DNA of 64,000 nt from Thunnus maccoyii (Eukaryota; Chordata; Actinopteri; Scombriformes; Scombridae): contig NC_056539.1 of NCBI RefSeq assembly GCF_910596095.1, positions 11,225,501 to 11,289,500 on the forward strand, written 5' to 3'. The notes below the pieces were generated by a model that saw only the letters and a list, made by a program, of their open reading frames with translations, searched no databases and was not told where the DNA came from. Position 1 is the stretch's first letter. Each line of letters starts with the position of its first letter. The translations under genes and the position numbers were made by a program. Positions 52,451 through 64,000 of the stretch are shown here, piece by piece.

Positions 52451-55400
52451 GTAAGCACCTGCTTTTTCTGTTGCATGTCTCTCATGGGTTTACTAATCTA
52501 TTCTATTGCTCTGCTGCTTCTTCTTCTGTGTTTTTCTCTGTTTCATTCTGTTGATTCACACCAATCCACAGGACTGCTTTCAAATCAGCGCAGAGTGCCA
52601 GAAAGATAGTGGCAGGGAGAGTAGGTGAGGAAAGACGGAGAAGAACATCCAGGTCTTCTTCTGTAGCACCCAAGAAAAGTCTGCACATGAGGATTATAGT
52701 GTTTACTCATCTCACAGTCTGTTTGAATCAGAGCAAGCTTTTAAAAGATAATGAGATGGGACGGGGATAATAAGAGAGATCAATTATTTAAGTTGTACGG
52801 CAGGCAAATTCCACTTCAGTACAATACTGATGATGATGATTATACTGACAGTGTTGAAGATTATTATGACATAGCCTGCAGAAATACCTTGATCTGCCCT
52901 GAGAAACTGAGTATATTCTTTGCTCTCTTCCACTCCACTGAAGCTTCAAATTGAATTACAAATATTAGCTGTTATTAAATTAGTAGCCCCATGTTTAATT
53001 TGGCATTATCAGGCCTCACATGACCAACCAAGCATCTTATGATTCACTATCTTGTGGATCAGATGTGTATAATCATCATGTTTGTTATGCAATCTGAGGT
53101 TAGTATGGTGTATCCGTGCCCCTGATTTGGCCTGCTGTTACTTTCAGAGTGACAGGAAGAAAAAGAGGAGTAAATAGGAAAAAAAACCAAACTGCACACT
53201 CAAGTAAACAGCCTGGAGTCATCATGATGATCAAACTTGTGACACCAACATACAGACACACATAAAAAAAATGCAGCTCAAGTAAGAACATGGAGATAAT
53301 ACCTCCAGGGCAAAAGCTAAAATAAAACCAGAAAATCAAAGAAAACTGCACAGACAAAAACTAACAAGTAAAAATTACAGTAATATAATTTTATGTGTAA
53401 GAAAAGGTTTTTAGCAGTTTTATTTGAGCAGATAGCTAATTTAAGGCAGCTCAGGCTCTGTAAACGAAAGATTTTATTTAGAATTTAACGATGCAGTAAA
53501 GCCAGATGACACATACTGTTGTACATTATATATATATGACAAAAACTAACTTTTAATGAGATACAAATTTGGCCTTCACCGTTCACTACAGCAGCATTTC
53601 ATGCATCTCCCACAGGCTTTAATTTCTTTGCAACATTTGACCAAATGTCTGTTTAATACCACAAGAAACACACACATGTGCTCACACAAACACATACTGT
53701 ATCAAACCCCCTTTAAAGAAAAGGAAAGGTGTTGAATTTTATAGTATGATGACAAGATATAAGTGTGGATGTCTGATTGATTCCTGTCCTTCCTGTTTTT
53801 GTCTCTGGTTGATCTATTGAAATTGGATGTGCTGTCACCCAGCAGGAAACAGCACTATTGCTTTTCTTCCCTCAATGCACTTCAAATAGCATGATGCGCT
53901 TAACATAGCCATGACAGATGGCTTATTCCTTTTGGGTTGATCATTTATGAACATAAATCACTTTGGGAGCCCCTGATTGATTTTACAGTATGGGTATACA
54001 TACGGTACCTTAAAGACATCTGCATACGGTATACATCTCTGGTGTGACTCACGTATCTACAGTAACACTCACAGTCCACCATGGTGATTTAACTGCTTTA
54101 AACTCCCGACACCCATCTATTTCTCTGTCTCCATGTTATTGTCATGTCAATCAGTGCATGTACCTCTATATTAAATCTATTTTAAGAGCTTGTTTTTTTT
54201 CTACTCTTCTCGATAACATATGTAATTATGCTCTTTGCACTGCCTGCATTTACATTCTTCTCCATGTGTGTCGACATCTGAGCAGCCGAGGCTGGCAGAT
54301 TAACTATCACCCAAGAGGCTTTGCCCCAGTCCTCAGACTCTCAGATCTCCGCAGCTTGATTGGGGCAGGCTGGCAGTCAATTAAGACAGTCAATTAAAGC
54401 CCCTATATACTACTGCAGTGGTAATTGATTATACAGCTGCTATGATCATCAGGGTGTGTGTATGTGCATGTGTATGTACATGCAGACATGTAAACATACT
54501 ATATGTATAGCCGTCATGCTATTTTTGAATTTATTCACTTTTTAAATATTCAGCTCATTAGCCTGTGGTTCATAATTCATTTCAAAATGTTGTTGCTGAT
54601 TTTTATTCACAGTTAATGCCAATCAAGTTTATAGCTGAAAAACACCTGTTATAGCAACCTGTTAGCAACAGCTCAGTGAGGATTCTGTGAACTAAGAAAA
54701 ATTAGATGGAGATAATTACTGTTTGGGACTGTAAGCTCACATGTATCTGCAGGAGATGATATTAGCCCTGTGATAAAGCTGTTCAATGATCTGATATAAT
54801 TATATAGAAATTGTAAGTAATGTATTTGCCAGAGGCAAGCAGAAACCTATTAAGTTAATGCATGGTATTCTCAATACGTGGCAGTCCTGCTGTTTTAGTT
54901 TGATAATGGTTGTGACTGCAGAAAGATGAAAATCAATTCCAGGGATGACTCATCTATTATGTTGCTTTCTGGCTAGAGTTACAGATCAATCAGATGCCGC
55001 ACACACAGACATGCTCCCATAATGCAATATATAGTTATCACTAATATAAAAATAATAACTAAATTCACATGAGGAATAAATTTAATTAAAAATGAATTTG
55101 GCATATGCTTTGACAGCACTGAGAGCACAAAGCAGAAGACGTTCATTTTAGGTGCAAGTGTTGCTCAGGAACATCAGTCTGGGTGATGCCTGAGGATGTA
55201 GATAACCTATAAATGTTGGCAGTGGTTCGGAGCTGGTGATGACTTGGACTTGGATCTGGCATAGTCCCTGGTTTCCTGCATATGGCTGCTGAATGTTCAG
55301 ATGAGTTAAAAGTGGAGGAAAATGTTTGGGCTCATGTGTTTGAATTATTTGAGCAGATTGTGTTATTCTGCCTCTATTCCTAAAAGGTTGTTGCTTCTTC

Positions 55401-56739
55401 TTCTTTGTCTACGTACATCTCACCAGTTGTTCTCTTGTATCTGTTCTTTATTGTCAAATAATGTCCAATCTCCAAGCAACAGGAGAGAAGAAACTGTACT
55501 CTGTGGCACTTCTTTCAGGAATGAATAGTGTAACATCTACTGGTATAATTATTTTAATCAAAGCGTTTAAACTCCATGGCGCTCTGGTAACTGTAATTAG
55601 ACACTTTTTCCTTCTGCATCTTTCTTTCTGATGTTGGCTGCTTCTCCCCCTCTCTCCGATGTGACAGTGATGAATGTTCTGGCTCTTTGGCCCACTTCTT
55701 CACTTTTCCCCAGCACACCTGAGCCCTGGGGGCCAGTCGCACAAAGAAATGTTCGACTGGTCTGAGATATTTTCATGAAAGCAGCCTCTGTCTGCCTCCT
55801 GTCTGTCCTTCTGTTTGCTGGTCTGCTTACCTGTCTGTCAGCACTGCTGCCAGTGAGTCAAACTGTCTGACTTTACCTGCTTTGCCTTTACATTTCTTCT
55901 TCCATGGAAACGATGCTTATAGGGCTTATTGTTATTCCTTTGGCTTGCCTTCCTCCTTTCAGCTCCCCGCCACTAATTCCCACGTTGGCAGCTCCATTTG
56001 CCTGTATGACAGCTTAGGCATTTATTTATAGGCCAAGTGTAATGACTGGGGCAGAGAGGTGGAGATGCAGAGGAGGAGAATGAAGGGGAGAGATGATTTG
56101 CTACCAGGCAGTGTTTGGCCATAATTTCCCTCCTCCATTAAAGTCAGATTAGCTGTGAGAGTTCTCCATTCACCATGTTTGAAAGAGGAGTATCTGGGGG
56201 GGATGGGGTCGAGGGGGAGGCGAAGCAGGATGAGGAAGTGGTTTCAAGTGAATTATAGGATCTACAGAAAGTAAGCTGTTTCTGATAGTTTAATGTGTAG
56301 TGTTGTATAGCCGTAAAGTGTGAGATAACAGAATTAAAGAAGTAACCAGAAAGCTCTAAGTGTGTTTTGCACACAATGATTCAGTTACTCTGAGTACTCA
56401 GGTTGAGGTAAGAGTTAGATTATGGCGTTTTTATAATTGATTTTTGGTTTTGTCTCTTAACTTCCGGTTTCTATTGCTGGCCATAGTATATACAAGTAAA
56501 AAGTCTTGGTCCTGATCGGTTCACACAGCCTACTTTACATTTCTCAAAGTGTGAAACACATGTCCACATATTTGAGGAGGTTATACAGTCTGACACGATC
56601 ACATCCCAAACAGATATCAGATTAAAAAGACTATCTTCAACTAGGTTCGGCGGGGTTACTTTTTGTTGCTGTAGCTGTTTCTATAGCGAAAAGAGCTCTA
56701 TGATCTTCTAATGTATCAATAAAATGATGCAGATGATTT

Positions 56740-57205
56740 AGTTATTACCATTAGTCACATCAATGCTAACTTGCTAATTATCAGCAAGTATAATGTTTGA
56801 CACGTTCACCATCTTATGCCATCTTTGGTGTGCTAGCATGGTAACATTTGCTATTTAGCACTAAATACAAGTTTTGCAGGTATTTGGCGACTAAATTAAA
56901 AGTAAAGAGATCAGCAAAGTTATTACAATTTATCCTGAGGAGGACTGCATATCTGAATTTCATGGCACTCCATCCAGTGACATTTCACTAAGAAACAAAA
57001 ATGTCAATGTGCTAGAGGCACTGGAGGAAAAGTCTGAAGATCACCAAAGCCAGTAGGATATATCTACTGGGGACCATGGAAAATTTCAGAATTTCATGGC
57101 TACCCATTCAATAGTTGTTGAGGTATTTTTCTCGACCAAAATGGTGGAACGACCAACTGACATTGCCATCCCTGGAGCAATGCCACTAGTGTTGCTAAAA
57201 TAGTT
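56740..57205 (+). repeat. interspersed repeat, copy 1
   Basis: The segment contains the phrases GCTAGCATGGTAACATTTGC, AGTTTTGCAGGTATTTGG, AATTTCATGGCTACCCATTC and GACATTGCCATCCCTGGAG in this order. This is a dispersed fish repeat whose copies commonly end in GCTAAAA, as here. It shares its later half with the copy at 61.6-62.2 kb. The class (possibly LINE-derived) is not certain. Confidence 0.55.
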
Positions 57206-58061
57206 GTTTTCGCAGAGGAGGGGACGAATGGAAGAATGTGCAGCAACCTGCAAGCAAACGGAAAACAAGAATATGAAAGGAAATGCAGGGACTTGTTTTT
57301 ACATATTATTGATGAATTCACACAACACACCACTTGTCTGATGTATAGCTGTGAGCTTTGTTTCACCTGAGCTCTTGTTTTCCTTTTCCTGGCCACCCCC
57401 AAAGCAGAAAGCCTCTGCTGATTCAGGTTTAAATGAGTCTCCAAGGCAGCAGCCTTTGTTAATGAAGAACACAAGAGAGCCATTTGAGAGAAAGCTGAGC
57501 CAAGACAGGGTCTTCCTCATTATGTCCTCATTGTGAGGCATTTAAGGGATTTCAGTGGGTTTCAGGGGGAAAAAAAAAAATCCCAGTCTCGCTTTGGTTT
57601 AGCACAAGGTGGTTTGCAGATTGAAATGACAGACTAAATTCAGATTGCTTATGTTTACTCAAGGTTTTTGCCTGACATGCTGTGTACAAGAAGCTGTCCT
57701 TCAAACAGCAGCAAATAGTGTGTGTTTGTGAGTGTGAGTGCATGTACATACATAAGTGAGAGTAAGAGAGAGACCACCTACTGTTCTTAACAGAGGCAAT
57801 TGCAATTTTGCGCTTCAAATTGGCAAGATGTAATACGGACGTAGTATGTCAATTATTTAAGTGCTTTAATGTCACCTGTACGCAACCTTCACACTGTCAA
57901 GATGTTGTGTGTGTGCTTGCCTGTGTGTGTCATTGTAATGGGGAATGAACATACAGGGGCCAAGCTGTGCAAGCTGTACTCTAATCACTTTCTTACCTCC
58001 TTCACAGCTCTAATAAGTGTGAGCTTTACTTTAGCCCATAATGATGACAGAACTAAAGAGA

Positions 58062-58067
58062 TTGTGT

Positions 58068-58099
<32 letters not shown>

Positions 58100-58205
58100 T
58101 TGAGAGAGAGAGAAAGAGAGAGAGTAAGAGCAGGCCCTGAAGAAAATTTAGGCAGATTTTAATGGTTAGTTTCTCTTTCTCTCTCTCTCTCTCTGTCTCT
58201 CTCTC

Positions 58206-58250
<45 letters not shown>

Positions 58251-58261
58251 TTCCTTCTCTT
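58062..58261. repeat. (TG)n-(GA)n followed by (CT)n microsatellites
   Basis: (TG)n at 58062-58100 runs into (GA)n at 58101-58124. After about 45 bp a 90-bp (CT)n tract follows to 58261. The GA and CT blocks are complementary, so a single strand could fold back on itself. Confidence 0.9.
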
Positions 58262-60439
58262 TTGTGTACAAGAGGCAGCTCAGTACATCTTGTCCTTGTA
58301 AAATTGACCCTCAATAAATTCATCTTCATGTTCTTTCTCCTACTGTTGATGCCTCTCTACTATCCTCTTCTCTCACCTCTGAAACACTGGACTATGGACT
58401 ATCAGGCCACTACTCCTATTTTAAGCACGCAAGCACACAAAAATGGAGGTGGTTACAGTGGAGGGACGCTCTGTGGTATTCACAATCCTTTGAGGTAACT
58501 GACAGAAACAGAGCATATATATTTACACTGTTCTTCATTTACTATCGCACAATTATTTGAGCGAGACTGAAAGGATTGCAACAGAAAACCAGAGTATTTC
58601 ATGTTAAAGAAAAAGTGGGATGAATGTGTATGTAAAGGATGCGTGTGAGAGTTTGCATGTGTGTGTTTGTCTAAGTGTTAATGTGTGTAAAATTGATTTG
58701 ACAGGACCGGTGGTGGACAGCAGCCGTGTCTTTCTGGTGGCAGCTGAATATGCTCAAGCGTAGCATCTGTTGAGAACCTTTCATTTAAATGCCTCCAGGC
58801 CTCTCACTGCTAAATTCTCATGAAACACGCACACCCTCATACAGGAAGGAAAACCAATGGCTGCCTCTGAAGCAGAAAAAAACATATTTGTCAATGTAAA
58901 AATCCATAATATGGTTTGGGGCTAAGATGTGAACAAATGCTGTTACAGAATTTTTAATGATGTTTTGTGTGTTTCAGCCTGAGCTCGTTTAATCAAAATG
59001 TGCTCTCTGTTTGGTGAATTAAGCAAATGATGTTATTGTACAAAATTCAGTTATGTTGACAGTCAACACAAAAAAAAAACATAATCAAAATGGAAGTATT
59101 GGGCTGCCACAAGCAGAGCTTTGTTTTTGAGATTAAATCTCCTTTCTGTGCAGTGCAGGCATTTCATTGTGGAAGTGTGACTACAATACTTTCACCAGCG
59201 TGCGTGACTGACTCATTGTACTCCATGTGACAGGTGATTTAATTTGTACTTTCACATCACTTTGCATTTTCTAAAATATAAAACTTCCAGTAACGACAGG
59301 GGGTTTCATTTGACTAGATGAAACTGAGCGCCAGGCTATTATTAGACATTAGGCCATTATTTCACTTGGCACGTTCACAGTGTGCCTCAATTAACTACTG
59401 TTAATTAAACTGCTGTGCTGCTTAAAAGTGATCATTTTTATATATTTTAGTAATTTTCATGACACACATTATCTCGATTTTGAGGCCTCACCTCAATTAT
59501 TTATTTATAAATGTGCGATCATTTTACAAAAAATGCCACATTTTCATAGCTTTGTCTGTAATTTTGATGACATTTTACTTACCAGCTTAATTACTGTGAT
59601 CTGGGGACACAGCTTAATAAGATCAGGTCAAGCAGGATGACGGGCAAGCTGATCAGACTGATAAAAAAAATAAATAAAAGAAGTCCATTTTAAACCACTT
59701 AACTGGACCTGAAAAGAAAGAGATTTTAAAGGTAACATCAAAAGTGTTAGTTATAACCTTCCATTTCATTTTTCAGAGCTAGTTTCAGGTTAAATTTTGA
59801 CCTGTTGTATTTACACACAGTTTTGCATTGAAATGGATGATTGTGATGGACATTTCGGGAACGTTCTGCTCATTAAATGTTGATTATTTGATTATATGAC
59901 TGAAATGCTGTCAATGTGCTCTCTTACCATTTAACTGCTTGTGTTTCCTGAGCATGATGTTGCTTGTTCCTAAGATCTCAGTAATGAAATTAATGATGGA
60001 AATGTTATGACATGTAATGACAGATAAATCTTATGGTCACAATTATGAATATAAGAAGATAGTTAGTTTTCCTTTATGTTTATCAGCCTTTTGAGCATCT
60101 GACTTTGATTTGGAAAAATAAATACAATACATATACATTTAATTCTGCACTAGTATCAATAATCCTGAATACTTCTGTCATGACAGCTTCAGATAGACTG
60201 CCCAGAGAGGTATTTGAGCCAACATGAGTGCATGTGCCAGCCTTTGTGTGGGATGAACGGGTTTGTTAAGTATTCATACAGTGTTTAATGTCTGAAGGCA
60301 GGATGCATTGTCATCGTTTGTGAGTATTTGTTGAGTATTTTGTTAACTGAGCTATATCCAGAAAGCTGACAGGCATGAGCGAGCAACAAACGAAAAGAGA
60401 GAGAAGAAAAGAGAAAGGGATTATGGGAGTGGGTATCCA

Positions 60440-60459
60440 TGTGTGTGTGTGTGTGTGTG
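60440..60459. repeat. (TG)n microsatellite
   Basis: Short TG dinucleotide repeat. Confidence 0.85.
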
Positions 60460-61584
60460 GATGATGGTGGTGTAGGTAGTTGGGATTTTTTTAGAAATAG
60501 GTATTATGATTGCTGCCCCCGTCATCCTCTTTCTTCTGTTCTCTTTATAACAACGAATGTCCGACTTCAACAAGAACACTGAGCTGGCTCCACAGTTATT
60601 TCTCTAAACTCTTCAAACATTCAGACCTTGTTAAAAGGGTTAATACGAGCTCACCTCCAAGCTAAACAACAAGATTAGGAGAGGTGTGTTGCAAATAACA
60701 CAAATGATGAAAAAGCCATCAGTTCCCTATATCCAGCATAAGCTCCAGTCGTGTTTTGCATTATTGATTTCAAGTGTGGGATGATGTGAGGAATTGATTA
60801 TTTTAATTGCCCTCTGGCTTTGTTCTGGCTGACTTGTGTACACACGAGCATTTATTTTTTAGTGGCTTGTTTAGCACCATCAAATCTTGTCTAGAGTGTA
60901 CAGACAGAACAGTCAATCAACAAGACTTGTGTGGCTTCAAGATTCATTAATTCTGAGATTCCCACAGCGGTGTCCATCAGTGAGAAGTGACAGAAAGAGG
61001 CATCTTAAATCATCTGACATATCCTGAGTGACGATTTCTCTCCTTGTGTCCTTGAAATAGATCATGAGTAGACTTTAAACTAAGAGTCATAGAGAATATT
61101 AATCTCAATCTATCTTGAGCTTGACATAATTCATCACCAAACAGAGAATCTGACTTTCCAGCTATGTCTCCTAGAAATTATGTTTATATCTCCTTCTGCT
61201 TAAGAATTGTAGTGTGACCTCGAAGCCCATGCTTGACCTAGTGTAACCCCTAAAGTTAGGATTTTTCCATATTATATACTAGTAAACTGCAACAGCAAAT
61301 ACATTTATTAAGAAATGTAATGCTGCCTGGATTTTGTTTTTTATGGACATAATGAGGAAAATACAACAATATCCCATGCAAGACAATATCTCCAGGCAAG
61401 ACAGGACTTTGAACGTCCATGATCCACCTCCATACGACTTGGGTGTGGTACAGAAATGTAGCACTTGTTGCCAGGGACTATTATCCCTGCAGCAATATGT
61501 TTCCATGTAAAACAAATCAGTGGTAGCCTATATAGATGTAATTTCTTGGACACAAGGTTACATCCTGGATTTAGTACATCTCTG

Positions 61585-62215
61585 TCTTAGCCAGGTATTT
61601 GTTCATAACCTGAAGTATTGGACAAAATGAAAAAATGAAATCAAAATGAAATTTTGATGAGATTATGGCAGTAGATGAAAAGCCAGGAGATTAAAGTTAT
61701 TTCAAGTCATCCTCTGGGAACCATGAATGTGTATACCAAATAGTTACCAAGACATTTCAACAAAGAACCAAAAAGTAAACCTCATGGTGGCGCTAGAGGA
61801 AAGGTAAGAGGATCACTAAAGTCATTGGATTCATGTACATCTGTTCCAAATTTTGTGCTAATCGATGAAGTAGATGTTGAGATATACTGTATATTACAAC
61901 ATAAGTGAAAACTTTGACCAGTTGGTGGCTGTAGAGAAAAAGACATGTATCCTCCAGAGACCTTAAATATCTGTTGTAAATTTCATTGCAATATTTTAAC
62001 TCTGAACCTCAAATGTCAACATTATGATGGTGCTAGAGGAAAAGTCAGAAGATCACCAAAATCAGTAGGATTCATCCGCTGGGAACCATGAATGTCTGTA
62101 CAAAATATCACAACAATCAATCCAACAGTTGTCTGGATATTTCCACCAAAGCAGTGGATTGACCAACCATTAGACAGACTGACATTACCATCCCTGGCAT
62201 GGCTAAAAATGTTAC
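61585..62215 (+). repeat. interspersed repeat, copy 2
   Basis: Same orientation and order of phrases as the copy at 56.7-57.2 kb: CAGGTATTTGTTCATAACCT, GTGCTAGAGGAAAAGTCAGA, GATCACCAAAATCAGTAGGA and GACATTACCATCCCTGGCAT, then GGCTAAAA. It contains three diverged internal units starting with GCTAGAGGAAA or similar, so it looks internally repeated. The class is unresolved. Confidence 0.55.
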
Positions 62216-64000
62216 CTCTCAGTATCTCCAGTGGAGTCTGATTAGCATTTCTTCAACAATGTAGCAAGTAACAAGCAGTGTAATCTACTTTTTAACAACA
62301 GACATAACTTTACTTAAATTCTCCTTTAACAGCAAAAACTCTTCACTTTTAATATCAACCCCATTTAGCATTTTTTCCTCTGAACTTTGCGGACAACTTG
62401 CTGACAGGGGTCAAAGCTGTTATGAGGAATGTGACAAGAAGTGTTCTCATGGCGACAGAATTGGAGCAATGCCCACAAGCTACTCGCCTTATGTCCTCTC
62501 CCCTGGAAAATTGATGTGGTGAGACAGAGAAAGATGCGGATAGATAAAAATGGAGAGAGGAGAGGAGAAAAAAAAGAGTGGATGAGGACCTGAAAACACT
62601 CACTTTTCTGTCAGCTGTTACCACTTGTCACTCACATCAGTTTTGTGCTTGTTGCCATAGAAACCAACTGCAGCTACATCCCGGCGAGAGATGTGTGGCT
62701 GACTGTGTTGCCCACAGGTGATTTTCGCAGGGATGTAACACTCACACTAAATCTGTAGATTTACGGGACAGATTTTCAACACAATATGCTACATTTTTGT
62801 GTGTGACACAGTGATAAGATTGTACTTTTTGAAAACAACATTAGCAATATTCTTTCTGTGTAGCACTCCCAGTGGTGCATAATTAAAAATGAAATTGGAC
62901 TGGCAAAAAGAGAGGGGGAGACAGAAGAAACATGAGGATGATGTGTCTATAAATTCTCAATTGTTGATGTATTTTTCTGTCTGTAAATGCATTTGTGTCC
63001 TCGTGGAGAGAAGAGTGACACATTATGTGTTTGTAATTGTCCTCAGGTACTGTGTTGTCTTCCTGCAGTATGTGTGTTTGTGAGCATTTGAGAGACTGAG
63101 TATGTGCTACTGCTTTGCAGCTAGGAAGGCCTTCCCAATTTCAGTAATTGGGTTCAGTGTCTCGCTCTGCTGAGTCCTGATTGTGGTTCTGTTTTGCTTC
63201 CAATCGGAGGAACACTGTCGCTGGATTCTGATTATGTAAATGTCTTGTTTTTTTATGTAGCTCTTTGTTGCTGTTTTTCACTTCCACTCTGTTCATCAAT
63301 GGATTATATAAATAGAAATTAAAGTTGTTTTTTGAAAGTGAAGATAACACTCCAACGAGAACAATAACGTCATAAAACAGAAACTTATAACAAATTATCA
63401 TTCAAAGTTCCAAAAAAACCCACATATTCACACAGGAAATGCAAACACTAGTTATTTTGTTTGTCAGATGAATGAATAGCATTTAATTATTCTTTTTTTG
63501 TTAGTATTCAGTCCTGATCACCGTCACATTCACTGAGCATTTGTGTTCTTCAGGCCAGCAGCCTAAGATCTATTTTTCAGTCTTTTTCCGGCACCTGTAA
63601 TGAGACGATCAGTAGACATGCAGAGGAATTCTTGCCTCCTGGATGCCTTGATGGGTAGTTGCTAAGGCCAGACTCCCCAGTGGCCTGCAAGCCGGTGGGT
63701 TAATGGTGATGCTGAGAGAAGCACAAACAGAGAAAAACAGCAACCTGGAGAGCCAGACAGAGGAATCAACAGACATTTAACTGAATGTTTCAAGTCCTCC
63801 AAATTAAACAACGAACTAGGTTGTTTGACCATGCACTCCAGAATGACCCATAGTTTTCCAATATGCCACCTCTATCAGCAGTAATCAGCAGGTCAATATA
63901 ATTTGTATGTGCTTTCAAAAATCATTACAAATTACTGATAAAAAATAATGATATTTTATGGTGTGACAATGCCATGGTTAAGGTCTGGTTAGGTTTAGGC

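Larger units (their letters stand above)
52451..64000. other. long noncoding stretch, possible first intron of the unidentified gene
   Basis: About 11.5 kb of AT-rich DNA without a supported exon. It includes two related interspersed repeats (56.7-57.2 kb and 61.6-62.2 kb), a GA/CT microsatellite pair (58.06-58.26 kb), and non-repetitive blocks rich in TAATT/CAATTA homeodomain-type words at about 54,280-54,440, 55,960-56,160 and 59,300-59,430 that could be developmental enhancers. None can be confirmed without comparison. Confidence 0.4.

Overview
This window is vertebrate nuclear DNA from a ray-finned fish, probably a percomorph-type teleost (inference). It has interrupted genes with GT-AG introns, many (CA)n, (TA)n and (CT)n microsatellites, and small non-autonomous hAT, Tc1 and PIF/Harbinger elements of the kind common in fish. 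There is nothing prokaryotic in it. Three complete protein-coding genes can be assembled exon by exon with consistent reading phase. The gene set matches part of human 19p13.11 (SLC25A42, MAU2, GATAD2A).

Layout. 1-7.7 kb: no confident gene. It holds microsatellites, a 49-bp palindrome and an unassigned open C-terminus-like stretch at the very edge. 7.74-11.23 kb (minus strand): slc25a42, the mitochondrial CoA/ADP carrier, 7 coding exons, 328 aa. 11.3-13.9 kb: the head-to-head intergenic region to mau2, carrying two hAT-type MITEs, one of them ending about 180 bp before the mau2 start codon. 13.89-21.02 kb (plus strand): mau2, the TPR subunit of the cohesin loader, 18 coding exons, 598 aa. 21.0-24.8 kb: mau2 3' UTR and an AT-rich intergenic stretch. 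24.85-25.03 kb: a CpG-rich probable 5' UTR exon of gatad2a, followed by a 15.9-kb first intron. 40.99-47.83 kb (plus strand): the ten gatad2a coding exons, 653 aa, the p66-alpha subunit of NuRD with its coiled coil and GATA zinc finger. 47.8-50.4 kb: gatad2a 3' UTR. 52.38-52.45 kb: one candidate first coding exon of an unidentified gene, with no second exon recognised up to 64 kb. The last 11.5 kb is AT-rich noncoding DNA with possible regulatory blocks and two related interspersed repeats.

The three genes do not form a pathway. slc25a42 supplies mitochondria with CoA. mau2 and gatad2a are both nuclear chromatin factors (cohesin loading; NuRD repression). They share the window through conserved synteny.

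The most unusual structure is a nest of mobile elements in gatad2a intron 1: a dead Tc1-like transposon (27,921-31,269) with TA duplications has been split by a PIF/Harbinger-like MITE (perfect TAA duplication) and by a hAT-like element that itself contains another hAT-like element. Two further MITEs in the window keep perfect 8-bp target duplications, and there are three near-perfect 44-51 bp palindromes. I found no clear evidence for a wholly new biological system; the best leads are listed as findings.
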